A DNA stretch of 64,000 bases from the NCBI GenBank assembly GCA_033032865.1, contig JAWHQI010000028.1:6777001-6841000 (forward strand), written 5' to 3'. Origin of the DNA: Dactylorhiza incarnata. Its lineage: Eukaryota; Streptophyta; Magnoliopsida; Asparagales; Orchidaceae. Below, piece after piece: positions 20,452 through 32,464 of this stretch. Position numbers and translations under genes: made by a program. Each line of letters begins with the position of its first letter. Position 1 is the first letter of the stretch. The notes under the pieces were generated by a model. The model searched no databases. It saw only the letters and a program-made list of their open reading frames with translations, and was not told the origin of the DNA.

Positions 20452-22249
20452 TGATGATTCCTGATCATATACACTTTTATGGACTCATCTGGGCCATTTA
20501 TTTAGTCAATTCGCCGCACTATAGCCTTGTTATAGCTTATATTTGATAATCCATGATAGGTGCACATCTAGGCCCACTTTGGTGTGATTTTCGTGCTTAT
20601 TGTCATTGGTAGTATTCATGTGCTGTTAAGTGCCACTTTCAGTAGCTGGATTCGTGGTTGTACGCTAGAACAGGAGTCGTGCAGGTGCTTCCGGTGCAAT
20701 TCTGCACAGGAACACTGCGCACGATCACCGGTTCTATTGCGCACGACCACTGGTCGTGCGCCACTGATCGTGTGCACTTAACCCTTTTTCACGAGTTCTG
20801 TTTGGTGCACTGCGCACGATCACCAACGCCAGTGCGCACGACCACCGGTCGTGCGCCACTGCTCGTGCGCACTTATCATTAAAATTCTGAGTTCTGTTTG
20901 CTGTATTGCGCACGACCATCAACGCTAGTGCGCACGACCACCGGTCGTGCGCCACTGGTCGTGCGAACATGTTATTTTATAATTTCTGTCTTCGCAGGTT
21001 CCGTCCAGGCAGAGCGCACGATCACAGGATTCTAGTGCGCACGACCACTGGTCGTGCGCCAATGACCGTGCGCACTGTTTAATTCCAGCGCCTATAAAAT
21101 CCGCTGCTCGCGATTTTAGGTCAAGACCCCGCCGTATTCCGCCGTTTTCTGCTCCAGTTCGTCCGACCTCGCCCCTCCACCGTCGCCCACCACATAGAGG
21201 TGCTCCGGGCTTGCTCTTCACGCCGATCTTAAGCCGGAGTCTCCTCTCGGCCTCCTCCTTCATCCAAGAGCTCCAAAGAGAGATCTAGCCGCCATTACCG
21301 TCAAGCAAGAGGAAGTTTGCAACCTCCACCGGATCGTGACACGAAGAAGACGGGTCCATTGGAGAGTCGTGACAGCTCTCTCTACCCCGGACGTAGTTGC
21401 GGACCGAGCTTGGACGCGGATTGACAACCCGGCGATTCCAACCGTGAATCTACAACGAGCCTTCGGATTCGGTCGATTTCTTGCCTTATTCTTCTCTTAT
21501 TGATGTATATGTAGTTAGATCTAACTTTATGATGAAGCATACTTGATTATTAGCATTTATACTTGATTATGTCTATGTGATTTGAGTATTCTTGCTTATT
21601 ATTTTGAGGTGTGCCTTGTGGTGTGGATTGTTGGTTGTCCGGTGCCGCACTAGCAATTTCTAGTGGCGTGCTTGTCGAAGAGGTGCTTACGACCCTCATT
21701 CCGCTAGCCTTCTCGTCCATCCGCCTACCGAAGCGTGGCATCGCGGCCCGCATTCCATCCCGCCTAACGAAGCAGCGCGTTCAAGGCCTGCATAGTTCGA
21801 TCCATTAGCCTACTCGTCCATCCGCCTACCGAAGCGTGGCATCGCGGCCCGTATTCCATCCCGCCTAACGAAGCAGCGCGCTCAAGGCCTGCATTGTTCA
21901 ATTCCGCTTGCCTTCTCGTCCATCCGCCCTTGCGACGCAGCGCGCTCAAGGCCTGCCTAGTCTCCATCCCGCCAAGCGAAGCATTGCATAGCGGCATTGC
22001 ATAGGAGTAGTTGTAGTTGTTTTATTTTATTTTCCAAAAGCCAACTCAACTCCCCCGCATTCCATCCGACGTTAAGGACTTCAATCTCAAGTCCTTCCTC
22101 GAAACCTAACTCCACCTTACTGTGTTCCTTGAGAGATTCGATACTCGGGGATTACTCCTCGTTTTATATTACTTGAACGATCGGTACACTGCCGTTTCAT
22201 GTCGCAGTCGAGCTACCGCCTATAGCGGTGTGTGAGATTTGCGCCATCA
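20452..22249 (+). mobile_element. N1 3' LTR
   Basis: Same length as the 5' LTR (1,798 bp), with about 13 substitutions and no gaps seen. One change breaks the leader palindrome (21657 region). It ends CCATCA before the GGGTC duplication. Confidence 0.92.
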
Positions 22250-22254
22250 GGGTC

Positions 22255-22417
22255 TAGTTGTTTGGGGGATGTTACAAATCCCAATAAACAAAAAAAATAA
22301 TTTCGTCCTCGAAATTCAGGCTAGGCTTGCAGGGTTTTCACCGAGAGTGACTGAACGTAACATCCCCTAAGAATTGAAGTTATTCCTGACTCGAAGAGCA
22401 CCGACTATCTCTCCTAT
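22255..22417 (-). mobile_element. G2 LTR end and polypurine-side interior
   Basis: 22255-22276 finishes the G2 3' LTR (GGGGGATGTTACA). On the minus strand the adjoining interior reads GAATTTCGAGGACGAAATT, the block commonly found just before gypsy 3' LTRs. It is cut at 22417 by N2. Confidence 0.75.
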
Positions 22418-22659
22418 TGATGTGTCCCATTTATATAGTGATTTTCGGACTCATCTGGGCCATTTTTCTCGCCAATGCACTTCACTTACTACTCATAAAT
22501 GCTTCTATTGATCACATTTCGTATTTCCACTCTTAGTGCACATTTATGCTCATTGTGGTGTGATTTCTTGTTGTCCAGGGGACCTGGATATTTTCATGCA
22601 GGTTCAAGGGTTGTGCGACACTCGGGATTGGTTCTGGGGGATTTTTGGCCGAAAAAGGC

Positions 22660-22924
22660 ACTGTTCGTGCGTTTTCCTTCGCGCACGACCAGGCACACGA
22701 CCACTGGTCGTGCGTTAATTCTCCTTATCAGACAGAGAATTTCGCATGATCACTGACCTTCTTCGTGCACAACCACTTGTCGTGCGCCACTAATCGTGCG
22801 CTATTTTGCAGTTCAGGACTATGCTACAGGTTCTTCGCGCACGATCAGAGGCATTTCTTCGCGCACGACCACTTGTCGTGCGCTTGACCGTGTGCGCTAT
22901 TAATTTCTGCTCCGCCTATAAATA
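22660..22924 (+). promoter_or_regulatory. N2 5' LTR palindrome array and TATA box
   Basis: Several CGCACGACCACTTGTCGTGCG-type palindromes and single arms between about 22675 and 22900, then TATAAATA at 22917-22924. The 3' LTR has the same at about 27376-27613 with TATAAATA at 27634-27641; there the palindrome near 27411 is better preserved. Confidence 0.75.
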
Positions 22925-24028
22925 GATGTGCGCGATTTTAGGTCAGGAGGACATTCCAGCTCCACCGTTTTCGAGCCCTGTTCGCCTCTTCCGCCCCCTG
23001 CATCATCTTTCACCACCAGAAAGTGCTCCGGGACTAACCTTCACGCCTATCTTGAGCCCGGAGATCCTCTAAGCCTCCTCCATTGTTTGTGCACCTCCAA
23101 AGCTCCATTTTGAGGGATTCCGTGCTGCACTTGTGAGGTTCTCCGGTGAGATCGTGGCCAAAGAAGATTGACGGAGAAGACGGGTATAATAGAAGAAGGT
23201 GACAGCTCTTCCGGACCCCGGATGGCAGTTGGTGCCCGAGCTCGGACAAGGATTGATTCCGTCCGTGAACCTCTGATGAGTCTCCGTGCTTTGGTTGCAA
23301 TATCAACCCCTTTATATTGTAGTGTTGTTTTCATTTATCTTTTGGGTGTATGAACAATGTTTGTTAAACCTTGTTATGTTATTTAATATTTCATGTCTAT
23401 ATGAAATCATTATGTGTGGTTTATGCAAGTGAGGAGCACCCCATTCCATCCTCCACCCCGCCGACATGTTCGTGTGCCGCACTAGCAATTGCTAGTGGTG
23501 TGCCTATTGATGAGGTGCTTGCGACCCTTATTCTATCGGTGTGACCCATTCCATCCATGTGCCTACTCTTCCATCCGCCTAGCGAAGCGTGACATAACGG
23601 CCCGTGTAATCCATTCGCCTCACGAAGCAGTGCGCTCAAGGCCTGCACAGTTCGATTTCGCACTTACCACTCCATCCGCGAGCCTGCTCTTCCATCCGCC
23701 TAGCGAAGTAGTGCGTTCAAGACCTACATAGTTTCAATCCCGCCAAGCAAAGCAGTGCGCTCAAGGCCTGCATAGGAGTAGTTGACTTAGCTCTTTTATT
23801 TTATTTTCCATAATCCAATCCAAGGCTTCCGCAATCCATCCGACCTAAAGGACTTCGATCTCAAGTCCTTCCTTGATAGATAACTCCACCTTACTGTGTT
23901 CCCTCGAGATCGATACTTGGGGATTCACTCCTACATTTTATATTACTTAAACGATCGGTACACTGCCTTTTCGTGCCGCAGTCTCGCTACCGCCTATAGC
24001 GGTGTGTTAGATTTGCGCATCATGTTTT

Positions 24029-24046
24029 TGGCGCCGTTGCCAGGGA
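24029..24046 (+). other. N2 primer binding site (tRNA-Asp type)
   Basis: TGGCGCCGTTGCCAGGGA: one base differs from the N1 and N3 sites (CAGGG for CGGGG). Confidence 0.8.
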
Positions 24047-24276
24047 ACACAGGCGTGTGAGTTTTCTGGAGAGGGAGAACTGAGAGATAGAAGTTCTCCC
24101 ATTTGTAAATTGCATTTATTATTTTATTTCAGTTCTTTTTATTCCATTTTCTTGTTTTACATAGGTTGCTTAGTAAATTATTGTTGGGTGTAGTATTTTG
24201 CACAATAGTGTTTTTTCTTTTGAATCTTGTTATCTTCACACAATATGGGCTTCATTTAATATTCGTTGTCGTTTGT

Positions 24277-25448
24277 GAGGAGATATATCTCATGCTAGTG
24301 ATAGATGTCCAAAGGGAGATAATAGCCCTAGCACTCAATGCCCAGTATATGGAGCACCGACTTCGTCTGGTACTCCATATGGTGCGCGTAAGTCCTATGT
24401 CTACTCTTCCGCTCCGCACGTGCCCCTTTTGCATTCATCTCCGGTCCAATTTGAGCCGAAGAAAAATGCAAAATAGTGCTTGTTTTGTCGGAGCATGGAT
24501 CATGCCTTGAAGGATTGTGCTGCATTTCTTTGCCAATTGGATGAGGATGACGAGCCGGATATCTGGATCGTCCCAACTCCTAACTCTGACAGCACACCTT
24601 CCACCTCTGATTACGTTGATGTATCACCTTCAAGTTTTAAAGGGAATGATGCTGACACGCTCATCAGAGTTGTGGCTGATCTAGGCTCTGACATGGCTGA
24701 GCCCATCTCCCATGTGCATATATCACCATGTATGGATTCGATTCTTGGTGAGGAATCGGTGCTTGACTTTTATCCAAGCACTATTCCTCCCCCTATTGTG
24801 CATACTACTACATTTGTCTCTGATGACATTACTGAGGATGTTTCGCAGGATAAGGCGGGTGATTTATGTGTTGTGCCTATTCTTATGGAGGAGGATATTT
24901 TCCAAGTTGATGAGGATTCTACCTCAGCACCGGTGGAGGAAGTCCAAATCGTGGAGGAGGTCACTGATGAACCTACTGAGCCCTGCAGCATTATCGATGA
25001 TGCTGCCATTATTTTACTTTCCCATCCTGATGGGAGTGAGACCGGGATCACTCCCCCGATTGATTTTTATTCATGTTCTTCTTCTAGTTTATTTCTTGAT
25101 CCTCTTTCTATATCTGAGCCTGTGCAGGTTGAGTCTTCACAGGTACCCCAGGAGGACTTGGAGCATGATGCTCAAGTCAATGATGAGAGCATCCTCTTAT
25201 GTAAGGAGGTTGATCCCTCCTCCGTAGTGGAAGCTCCACTCATTGCCTTCTCCTCATGCTGCCTCCCTGGAGATGACACCTTGCTGGGCAAGGATTTATT
25301 TTGTGGTGAGACGAGTGAGGACCAGCCTTCCTCCTCTTCTTACTTCCTATTTCCTCTACCTGTGTTAAGCAGGTATTATTATTTAGGTATGGGAGTAACT
25401 GTTCTGTCATCGTATCGGTACCCGCTACCGACACGCATATTAGAATAG
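24277..25448 (+). pseudogene. N2 gag-like zinc-knuckle acidic protein, broken
   Basis: A continuous frame runs to the stop near 25448. It starts after a TGA at about 24274 and has a TAG immediately before the knuckle (about 24474-24476). The knuckle CLFCRSMDHALKDCA fits CX2CX4HX4C. From 24480, 322 uninterrupted codons encode a strongly acidic Ser/Pro/Asp/Glu-rich protein that shares SETGITP, EPVQVES, VPQEDLE, DTLLGKD, SSSSYFLFPLPV and YPLPTRIL blocks with N1. The N-terminal part is unlike N1. No enzyme motif. Confidence 0.6.
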
Positions 25449-27133
25449 TTACCTGTTCATTTCCTTTTTCATATGCCCATTAGCTAGAATTGTTATGTTT
25501 TTAAATAAGTCGTGCTGGGAAGACAATAACCCCAGTATTTATCTTACTTTTTCTTGCAATTTTATTTTTCGTTAGTTAGAATAGTTAATTAAGTTTCAAT
25601 TCAGTTTTAGTTTTTCAATGTTCTTTTGTTTTTGCGGAGCTCACCCATGCAGGTACTTTCTTTTTGGAAGGTGGCGGTTGCGATTCTTCGTAGGGCATCT
25701 TTGCCCTGGATTTACTTGCGTCTTCTGGTATGCTCACTTGTTGAGCATTGGGTACTCTCTTCCCCTAGCTCTATTTTTAATTTTCATGTTATACATTATG
25801 TGGTTTTGTTTAGTTTAAGTCTGGGGGAGAGTCGTTTTATGTGCCTGCTCACGTGCACTAGTGCTTAGCATACTAGAAGCTTCTATTTAAGTTATTGTTC
25901 ATTTTTATTGCACTTCACAGCACCCACATGAGCGTGGGCTTAGCTGTTGGCACGTCGCGAGTCGAATTAGTCTCTTCTGTGTGATTTGAAAAATCATTGT
26001 GCTGCCTTAGGATTATGAGGCGGAGTAAAATGTTGACTCATGTAGTGCTCCTAGTCGAGTGCTCATGCCTCGCATAAAAATTCGTGTAGATTCAATTTCT
26101 TTTTATGCTTTTAGATTATATTTTTCTATTAGCGTAGATATTGTTTACTTTACTCAAAAATTGGTGAATCCAGTGTGAATCAAATGGTAGCATAGGAATG
26201 TGTGTAGATGTTCGCTAGACATGTATTGCCCGAGCCGGGAGAAAGGATTATCTTTCTTGGTGGCTAAGAACTTGCCCCAAGCAATTCTTGAAGCATGGGT
26301 ATACGGTTAATCAATTGTGTGAATGTGATATAGGCCCTCATTTTGGCCCGGTTGAGCCTTTGTGCCTATTCCTATCGCTATATCCTCGTTAGCCCAGTTG
26401 TGCCTACCCGTTCTTTGATTCAACCCCACTTTTATTTCACCAAAGCCTAAAAGCCAATCCTAGTCGCACGCCCAAATTTGAGCACTGGTTGTATATCGTT
26501 TTCATGATTGGGGTGTTGATGTGGTGATATTTTTTTGTGAAAATGTGGATGCGCTTCATTGCTCATTTTGCTGAAAATGTTTTGAAAAGAAAAGAAAAGA
26601 AAAAGAAAATAAGAAAAAGAAAAGAAGTAAGAAGAAAAGAAAAAGAGATGAGCTTAAGTGAAAAAAATCTTTTTGTACAAACTTATGATTGGGAGCAGGC
26701 GGTGCACACACCCATGTAGTCAAGTTCAAGTCTGGGGGTGTGGTGTACCCGCGTGTCTTTTTGTGGTGCATGAGGATAGTTTTCTGTGCTAGCTCATTTG
26801 GGTTTAGTGCTTGAGCCGTCGTTTTTATCATTGTATACCTCACCTAAACCCAAGCCTCATCTAAAACCTAAAGTCCTATTGATTCATGCAATGCTCGCCT
26901 CAGCGTTCAGTTTACTTTCTTCCTATGTACGACCTTATGATTCACTGTGATTCACTTTTTGTGTAATTGTAATATATAAATACGCTCCTAGAAAAGTATA
27001 AACTAATATGTATAATTAGAAATTTTGTCTACTGTATTTCTATGCGCATGAGCATGCGACTTCGCATGGTACGACCTTATGATTCACCGTGATTGGTTTG
27101 CTCGGGACGCGCAAACAGGTAAGTCTGGGGGTG
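25449..27133 (+). other. N2 untranslated 3' region
   Basis: Colinear with N1 18704-20451. Polypurine-like tracts lie at 25816-25830, 26726-26740 and 27120-27133; the last is next to the 3' LTR. An AAG/AAAG-rich stretch runs from about 26580 to 26660. The CACCGA hairpin block of N1 and N3 is deleted here. Confidence 0.7.
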
Positions 27134-28746
27134 TGATGAGTCCCATTTATATAGTGATTTCTGGACTCATCTTGGTCGTTTTTCTCGCCAATGCACTTCA
27201 CTTACTACTCATAAATGCTTCTATTGATCACATTTCGTATTTCCACTCTTAGTGCAAAATTTATGCCCATTGTGGTGTGATTTCTTGTTGTCCAAGGGTC
27301 CTGGATATTTTCATGCAGGTTCAAGGGTTGTGCGACACTCGGGATTGGTTCTGGGGGATTTTTGGCCGAAAAAGCCAATGGGCGTGCATTTTCCTTCGCA
27401 CACGACCAGGCGCACGACCAATGGTCGTGCGTTAATTCCCCTTATCAGACAGAGAAGTTCGTACGATCACTGACCTTCTTCGCGCACAACCACTGGTCGT
27501 GCGCCACTAACTGTGCACTATTTTGCAGTTCAGGACTATGCTACAGGTTCTTCGCGAATGATCAGAGGCATTTCTTCACGCATGACCACTGGTCGTGCGC
27601 CTGACCATGTGCGCTATTAATTTCTGCTCCGCCTATAAATAGATGTGCGCGATTTTAGGTCGGGAGGACATTCCAGCTCCGGCATTTTCGAGCCATGTTC
27701 GCCTCTTCCGCCCCTGCATCATCTTCCACCACCAGAAGGTGCTCCGGGACTAATCATCACGCCTATCTTAAGCCCGGAGATCCTTTATGGCTCCTCCATT
27801 GTTCGTGCACCTCCAAAGCTCCATTTTGAGGGATTCTGTGCTGCACTTGTGAGGTTCTCCGGTGATATCGTGGCCAAAGAAGATTGACGGAGAAGACGGG
27901 TATTATAGAAGAAGGTGACAGCTCTTCTGGACCCCGGACGACAGTTGGAGCCCGAGCTCGGACAAGGATTGACAACCCTAGATTCCGGCCGTGAACCTCC
28001 GATGAGTCTCCGTGCTTTGGTTGTAATCTCAACCCCCTTTATATTTTAGTGTTTTTTCATTTATCTTTTGGGTGTATGAATAATGTTTGTTAAACCTTGT
28101 TATGTTATTCAATATTTCATGTCTATGTGAAATCATTATATGTGGTTTATGCAAGTGATGAGCGCCCCATTCAATCCTCCATCCCGTCGTCATGTTCATG
28201 TGCCGCACTAGCAATTGCTAGTGTCGTGCCTGTTGATGAGGTGCTTGCGACCCTCATTCCGCCGGTGTGACCCATTCCATCTGTGTGCCTACTCTTCCAT
28301 CCGCCTAGTGAAGCGTGGCATATTGGCCCGTGTAGTCCATTCACCTCACGAAGCAGTGCGCTCAAGGCCTGCACAGTTCGATTCCGCACTTACCACTCCA
28401 TCTGCTTTCCTACTCTTCCATCCGCCTAGCGAAGTAGTGCATTCAAGGCCTGCGTAGTTTCCATCCCGCCAAGCAAAGCTGTGCGCTCAAGGCCTGCATA
28501 GGAGTAGTTGATTTAGCTCTTTTATTTTATTTTCCACAATCCAATCCAAGCCTTCCGCAATCCATCCGACCTAAAGGACTTCGATCTCAAGTCCTTCCTC
28601 TATAGATAATTCCACCTTACTGTGTTCCTTCGAGATTGATACTTGGGGATTCACTCCCACATTTTATATTACTTGAACGATCGGTACACTGCCGTTTCAT
28701 GCCGTAGTCTCACTACCGCCTATAGCGGTGTGTTAGATTTGCGCAT

Positions 28747-29960
28747 AAGCTACATCAGTTCTAGAGGCTCCCTGATAAGCTTCTCCTGTCCATGATTTCT
28801 CCATAGGACCTTGATCAGCGGGACCTTCTTGCGTTGCAAGACCAGCATCTTCGTATCGTCTATCCTGATCAATCGGCTCCATGCAAAATGATCGGTCAGA
28901 AGTTACTGGCCCATCTGTAATAGATATCTGCTGCTCCGGCCATAGTAGAGCTCTCCTAAAGGAGGAGACATGGAAGACGTCGTGCAATCCCGCTAACTCC
29001 AGCGGCAGATCTAGTCTATAAGCCAACGGGCTGATCCACTCCTGGATCCTTTAGAGCCTCATCTATCCCAAACTGAGCTTCTTCCGCCTGCAAACCCGTG
29101 AGACTCCCTACATCGGATGTATCTTCCGGAACACATGGTCTCCAACCTGGAACTCTACCTAACAATACCATGCTTTGTAATACCTGACCTGGCGTCTCTG
29201 GGCCTCCAGCATCCTAACTCGAATCAGTCCCACCTGGGTATTTATGTCCTCCATAAATTCCGAGCTGAGTGCCTTGTGATCCTCATCCTGGATTCAAGAC
29301 AGTGGAGTCTTGTGCCTCCGTCCCTCTGAGGGTGGAAAGCTGTGCTGAACTTCAATCAGGAGCCCAGATAAGCCTGGACTGATCTTCACTTTTTAGGCGT
29401 AAACCGTTCATCCCGATCTGACATGATCATCCTGGTCACACCACGATAACAGTCAAACTGCTCAACAAATCCCATCAAATACCAACGAGAGCATCCTTCT
29501 AGCCCAGGGTGACCCTAGCTACTTTGGTTAATCTATCCTCGGTGTTCCAAATAAAACTGTGTTCGGAGTGGTAACCTGTGTGTGAAATCTATAGTTATGT
29601 CCTTGAACTCCACTCTAACATGCGCAGTGACTGTGGTAGTTCTCCAAATACATTTGCACTTACTTCACCAACTGACAAGCCTCATGGTGCGTCACAAAAC
29701 TTATGTTGTCTTTCCTCATTCCGTGGAAATATACATTCCGCAATACACCATTTCTCCGGTGACTATATTTCTCATTTATGTGGGTAGACATCGACTCTAT
29801 AAAAACTTCTCTACACAATCACTTTATTCCTACGAGTACGCACGAGTCATCAATCATCTCCACTTTACAACTTATCCAGTTCTTACCATTGGTGGGACTG
29901 ATCAAATCATCAAGCGTCCCAATCATTTTCTATGTGGAGTTTGATTCATAAGGTATATGG
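28747..29960 (-). pseudogene. pol: G2 integrase relic
   Basis: Minus-strand gypsy integrase with many stops and shifts. From N- to C-terminus: zinc-binding region (YFHGMRKD and HHEACQLVK, about 29670-29740), DRLTKVA near 29540 at the catalytic core, TAFHPQRDG near 29320, GDHVFRKIHP near 29130, then an open C-terminal stretch to about 28750 with AYRLDLPLELAGLHDVFHVSS, a hallmark of Ty3/gypsy integrase ends. No chromodomain was seen, but N2 cuts the gene there. 29750-29960 resembles the RNase H-integrase linker. Not functional. Confidence 0.75.
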
Positions 29961-31354
29961 GTAAAATCTTTTGAAACCCTAAAATTTTCGCACAAGTCAA
30001 TTTCATCAAGGAAATATCATCACGTTTATATCACCAAATTCCTATCACTTCCACATATGCTAGTCCTGATCACTTTCAAATGGTCCAAAGTAAGATAAAC
30101 TTAGACCGTTCTTATAATAGTAAACTCAAACACTAGATTCAAAATCCAATCAGTCATCGTCTAAGATCTCTGGTTATTCATCATCATAGCTCCCAAGGTA
30201 AAAGGGCTATTATAATTGAATTTTTCTACCACGACATGGCGTGATTTTTACCGCTCATGCGTTAATCACTTCTGAATGCCCCAAGTCACAAGAACTTCAA
30301 ATATAACTAAAGCTTACACGACCTAATTTCAGTTCCCAACTTTCAGGAAGACATCTGCATCCCTAAGTGACTAAACCTAGCAACTTTACATTTCTAATGC
30401 TTCGACTAAGGTCAAGTCATTTCTCGATCTACGATGTCCTTTCATTGTCCTGGTAATACTTCAGATCATCATTCCAGACCTACTTTTACACTATCACATC
30501 CTTGCCTGAGTAACATCGAATAAGATCGACTTCAAAATCACCACGTTCACGACATAGCACTTGCTAAATTAGATCTAAATGATACTCAAGTCAGTAACCA
30601 ATTCGCCCAATAAACAAAAGGTAAGCCCCAATAAACAAAAGATAAGCCCCAATAAACAAAAGATAAGTCACTATCTATTTTGGGCTAAGTATCTTTGATA
30701 TCGCCATGTTATATTCATCCCAAGTATGCAAACAATCCTTAGGGCACACAACCTTAGACTTGGGGTTCTATCTTGAGACTTGTTGGTACACTCCATGCTT
30801 TAGACTCATCAAGGTACCCTTTTCGACAACCTTATCAAGGTCAACATATGAACCAATCTCAAACGGGTCCCTTCCGAACTTGAATTCTTATCCGACCCTC
30901 GGTGTTTGTCGTGGTGGTTGTCTCAATATAATCATGTCACTGATACGAGGGTTGAGTTTACGAGTCCCATACCATTCTGCTTATGTGTCAGTCTCTCTTT
31001 CTCTAGCCTCTTTGGGGTATTCTTGTACATTCACCAAAATGATACCTACGGTCTATTTCAGACTAGAGAATGGTATAAATTGTCATGGTAAGTCACATGT
31101 CCTAGTGAGGCTGAGTCTAACTCATTGCCTAAAGGACTATCTAAAGAGATCTTTATAGCTGAGGGTATTTCCTTCTGGGGGTAGGGTTCGTCGCAGGCGA
31201 CAAAAGAAAACTTGCAAAAAGGTTAAGTATCCTGTGGACTTTTTCATGTGATTTCCCCATATGGGCACACCATTGCTTCCGCTGCGTCCTCAAACTAAAC
31301 TCGCGTTGGGTGGCCCAAGGTTTGTGGACTTCTTTTCTTCGAAACGAGGTTTGC
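29961..31354 (-). other. G2 interior, unrecognised remains and leader
   Basis: About 1.4 kb too short to hold gag, protease and RT, so the interior has a large deletion. I see no convincing domain on either strand. A tandem repeat (about AATAAACAAAAGATAAGCCCC, three copies) lies at 30607-30668; its core CCCAATAAACAAAA also occurs at 22281. About 31150-31354 is the untranslated leader next to the primer site. Confidence 0.55.
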
Positions 31355-31365
31355 CTCTGATACCA
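31355..31365 (-). other. G2 primer binding site (initiator Met tRNA type)
   Basis: Minus strand TGGTATCAGAG, three bases inside the right LTR boundary at 31369. This fixes the reverse orientation of G2. Confidence 0.85.
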
Positions 31366-31368
31366 CTT

Positions 31369-32464
31369 TGTAAGACCCCTTTTTCCTTCAAAAACTCGAG
31401 TCTTATGACCAGACCTGCCGCTTTGCGGTGACACCAACATACGAGAAGGTCGTCACTACAAAACACCGATCCTGCCGGCCATATCGATCACATAAGAAGA
31501 AAAGTATAAACTAACAATAGAAGTTCAAGTCCACAAATCACAAGCTATATATATAAATGTCCACATGGTATAACTGAAATAACAAAGTTACAATAATAAA
31601 GGGTTCATGCCCTGTACATCATGTCCTCACTACAAGATCACTCGCGGAAGCTAACTACTAATCACTCACTGATCCTGAAACTTGTGCTCCTGTACTAGAC
31701 TGGCCCGCCTCCGTCTGCACCGGCCTCTTGTGCTGCTACGTCTCCTCGATCCACAAAAATGATATTGTCCACCGACCGTTAGTCAAAAAGACTAAGCCTT
31801 GTTTCCCACCACCCATCCCCCAGTGGCTCCTAGGCACCGTGCGGGAGGGATGAAGTGGAGGACAGCAAGGGAGTATAAAACAAAGCAGATGACGACCTAG
31901 CTACAGGAATAACTACCACTACACAGGTGTATATATAATTGAGGCAGTAAATAAAGCATGGTAAAGGGCAAGTAAAGAACTGTAAGTAAAGATAAGTATA
32001 TAATATAAAAGTAACCATTGATTTATAGGAATGCCCATACAAACCTATAGACCAAGGGGTCGTTTAGCAAGGCCTATCATATAAATAGTCCCATAACCAA
32101 TTTATATGATAGGGGTAGGGGTTGAAATGCAATGTCTATGCCATGACGTGCAGAGTTATGCAGTTTATGTTATGTTCATACAAGTGCAACTCACACACTT
32201 CGACTCTATGCGCATAGACCTTTAGTTCCCCCTTTTTGGAGCTAGCAAGACTCCCAAGATACTCCCGTAGTGGCAAATGGAAGCGGTGGGTTGGGCCTCG
32301 CCCACCTCTAGGTTGGAATTCACACTACCTAACCTAGACCTATCGTACGCCTCAACGCAAAACCGTGGAGCATCCGCGTACTCTTACTGGATGGACAACC
32401 AGACTTTTATGGCTAAGTGCAAATTCCACACTTGCCGAGTTAACGTATTGACGTCGGTGTGAAC
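31369..32464 (-). mobile_element. G2 5' LTR, first segment
   Basis: Matches 10599 to about 11698 of the left LTR. Broken by N3 after TGAAC (32460-32464). It contains the perfect form of the shared hairpin (32073-32113). The LTR resumes at 49962. Confidence 0.85.

Larger units (their letters stand above)
15449..22249 (+). mobile_element. N1: gag-only LTR retrotransposon, intact ends
   Basis: 6,801 bp with 1,798-bp LTRs (15449-17246 and 20452-22249), which start TGATGA and end CCATCA. A perfect 5-bp target duplication GGGTC lies at 15444-15448 and 22250-22254. The LTRs differ at about 13 sites by eye, so this is the youngest dated insertion here. The interior (3.2 kb) holds a tRNA-Asp-type primer site, one ORF and a long untranslated 3' region. 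There is no protease, RT, RNase H or integrase. The structure resembles non-autonomous TR-GAG-type elements; the helper is probably an Athila/Tat-type gypsy element. Confidence 0.92.
22418..28746 (+). mobile_element. N2: second gag-only element, 3' end damaged
   Basis: Same family as N1: 5' LTR 22418-24022, interior 24023-27133, 3' LTR 27134-28746. The 5' LTR ends GCGCATCA, but the 3' LTR stops at GCGCAT and no target duplication is present (left flank CCTAT, right flank AAGCT). A deletion has therefore removed the last bases and probably some G2 interior. The LTRs differ visibly more than those of N1. It interrupts G2 near the end of its integrase. Confidence 0.85.

Noticed and set aside
30706..31158. 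150-codon plus-strand ORF in the G2 interior
   Set aside because: No domain recognised, opposite to the element's sense, and near the length expected by chance.
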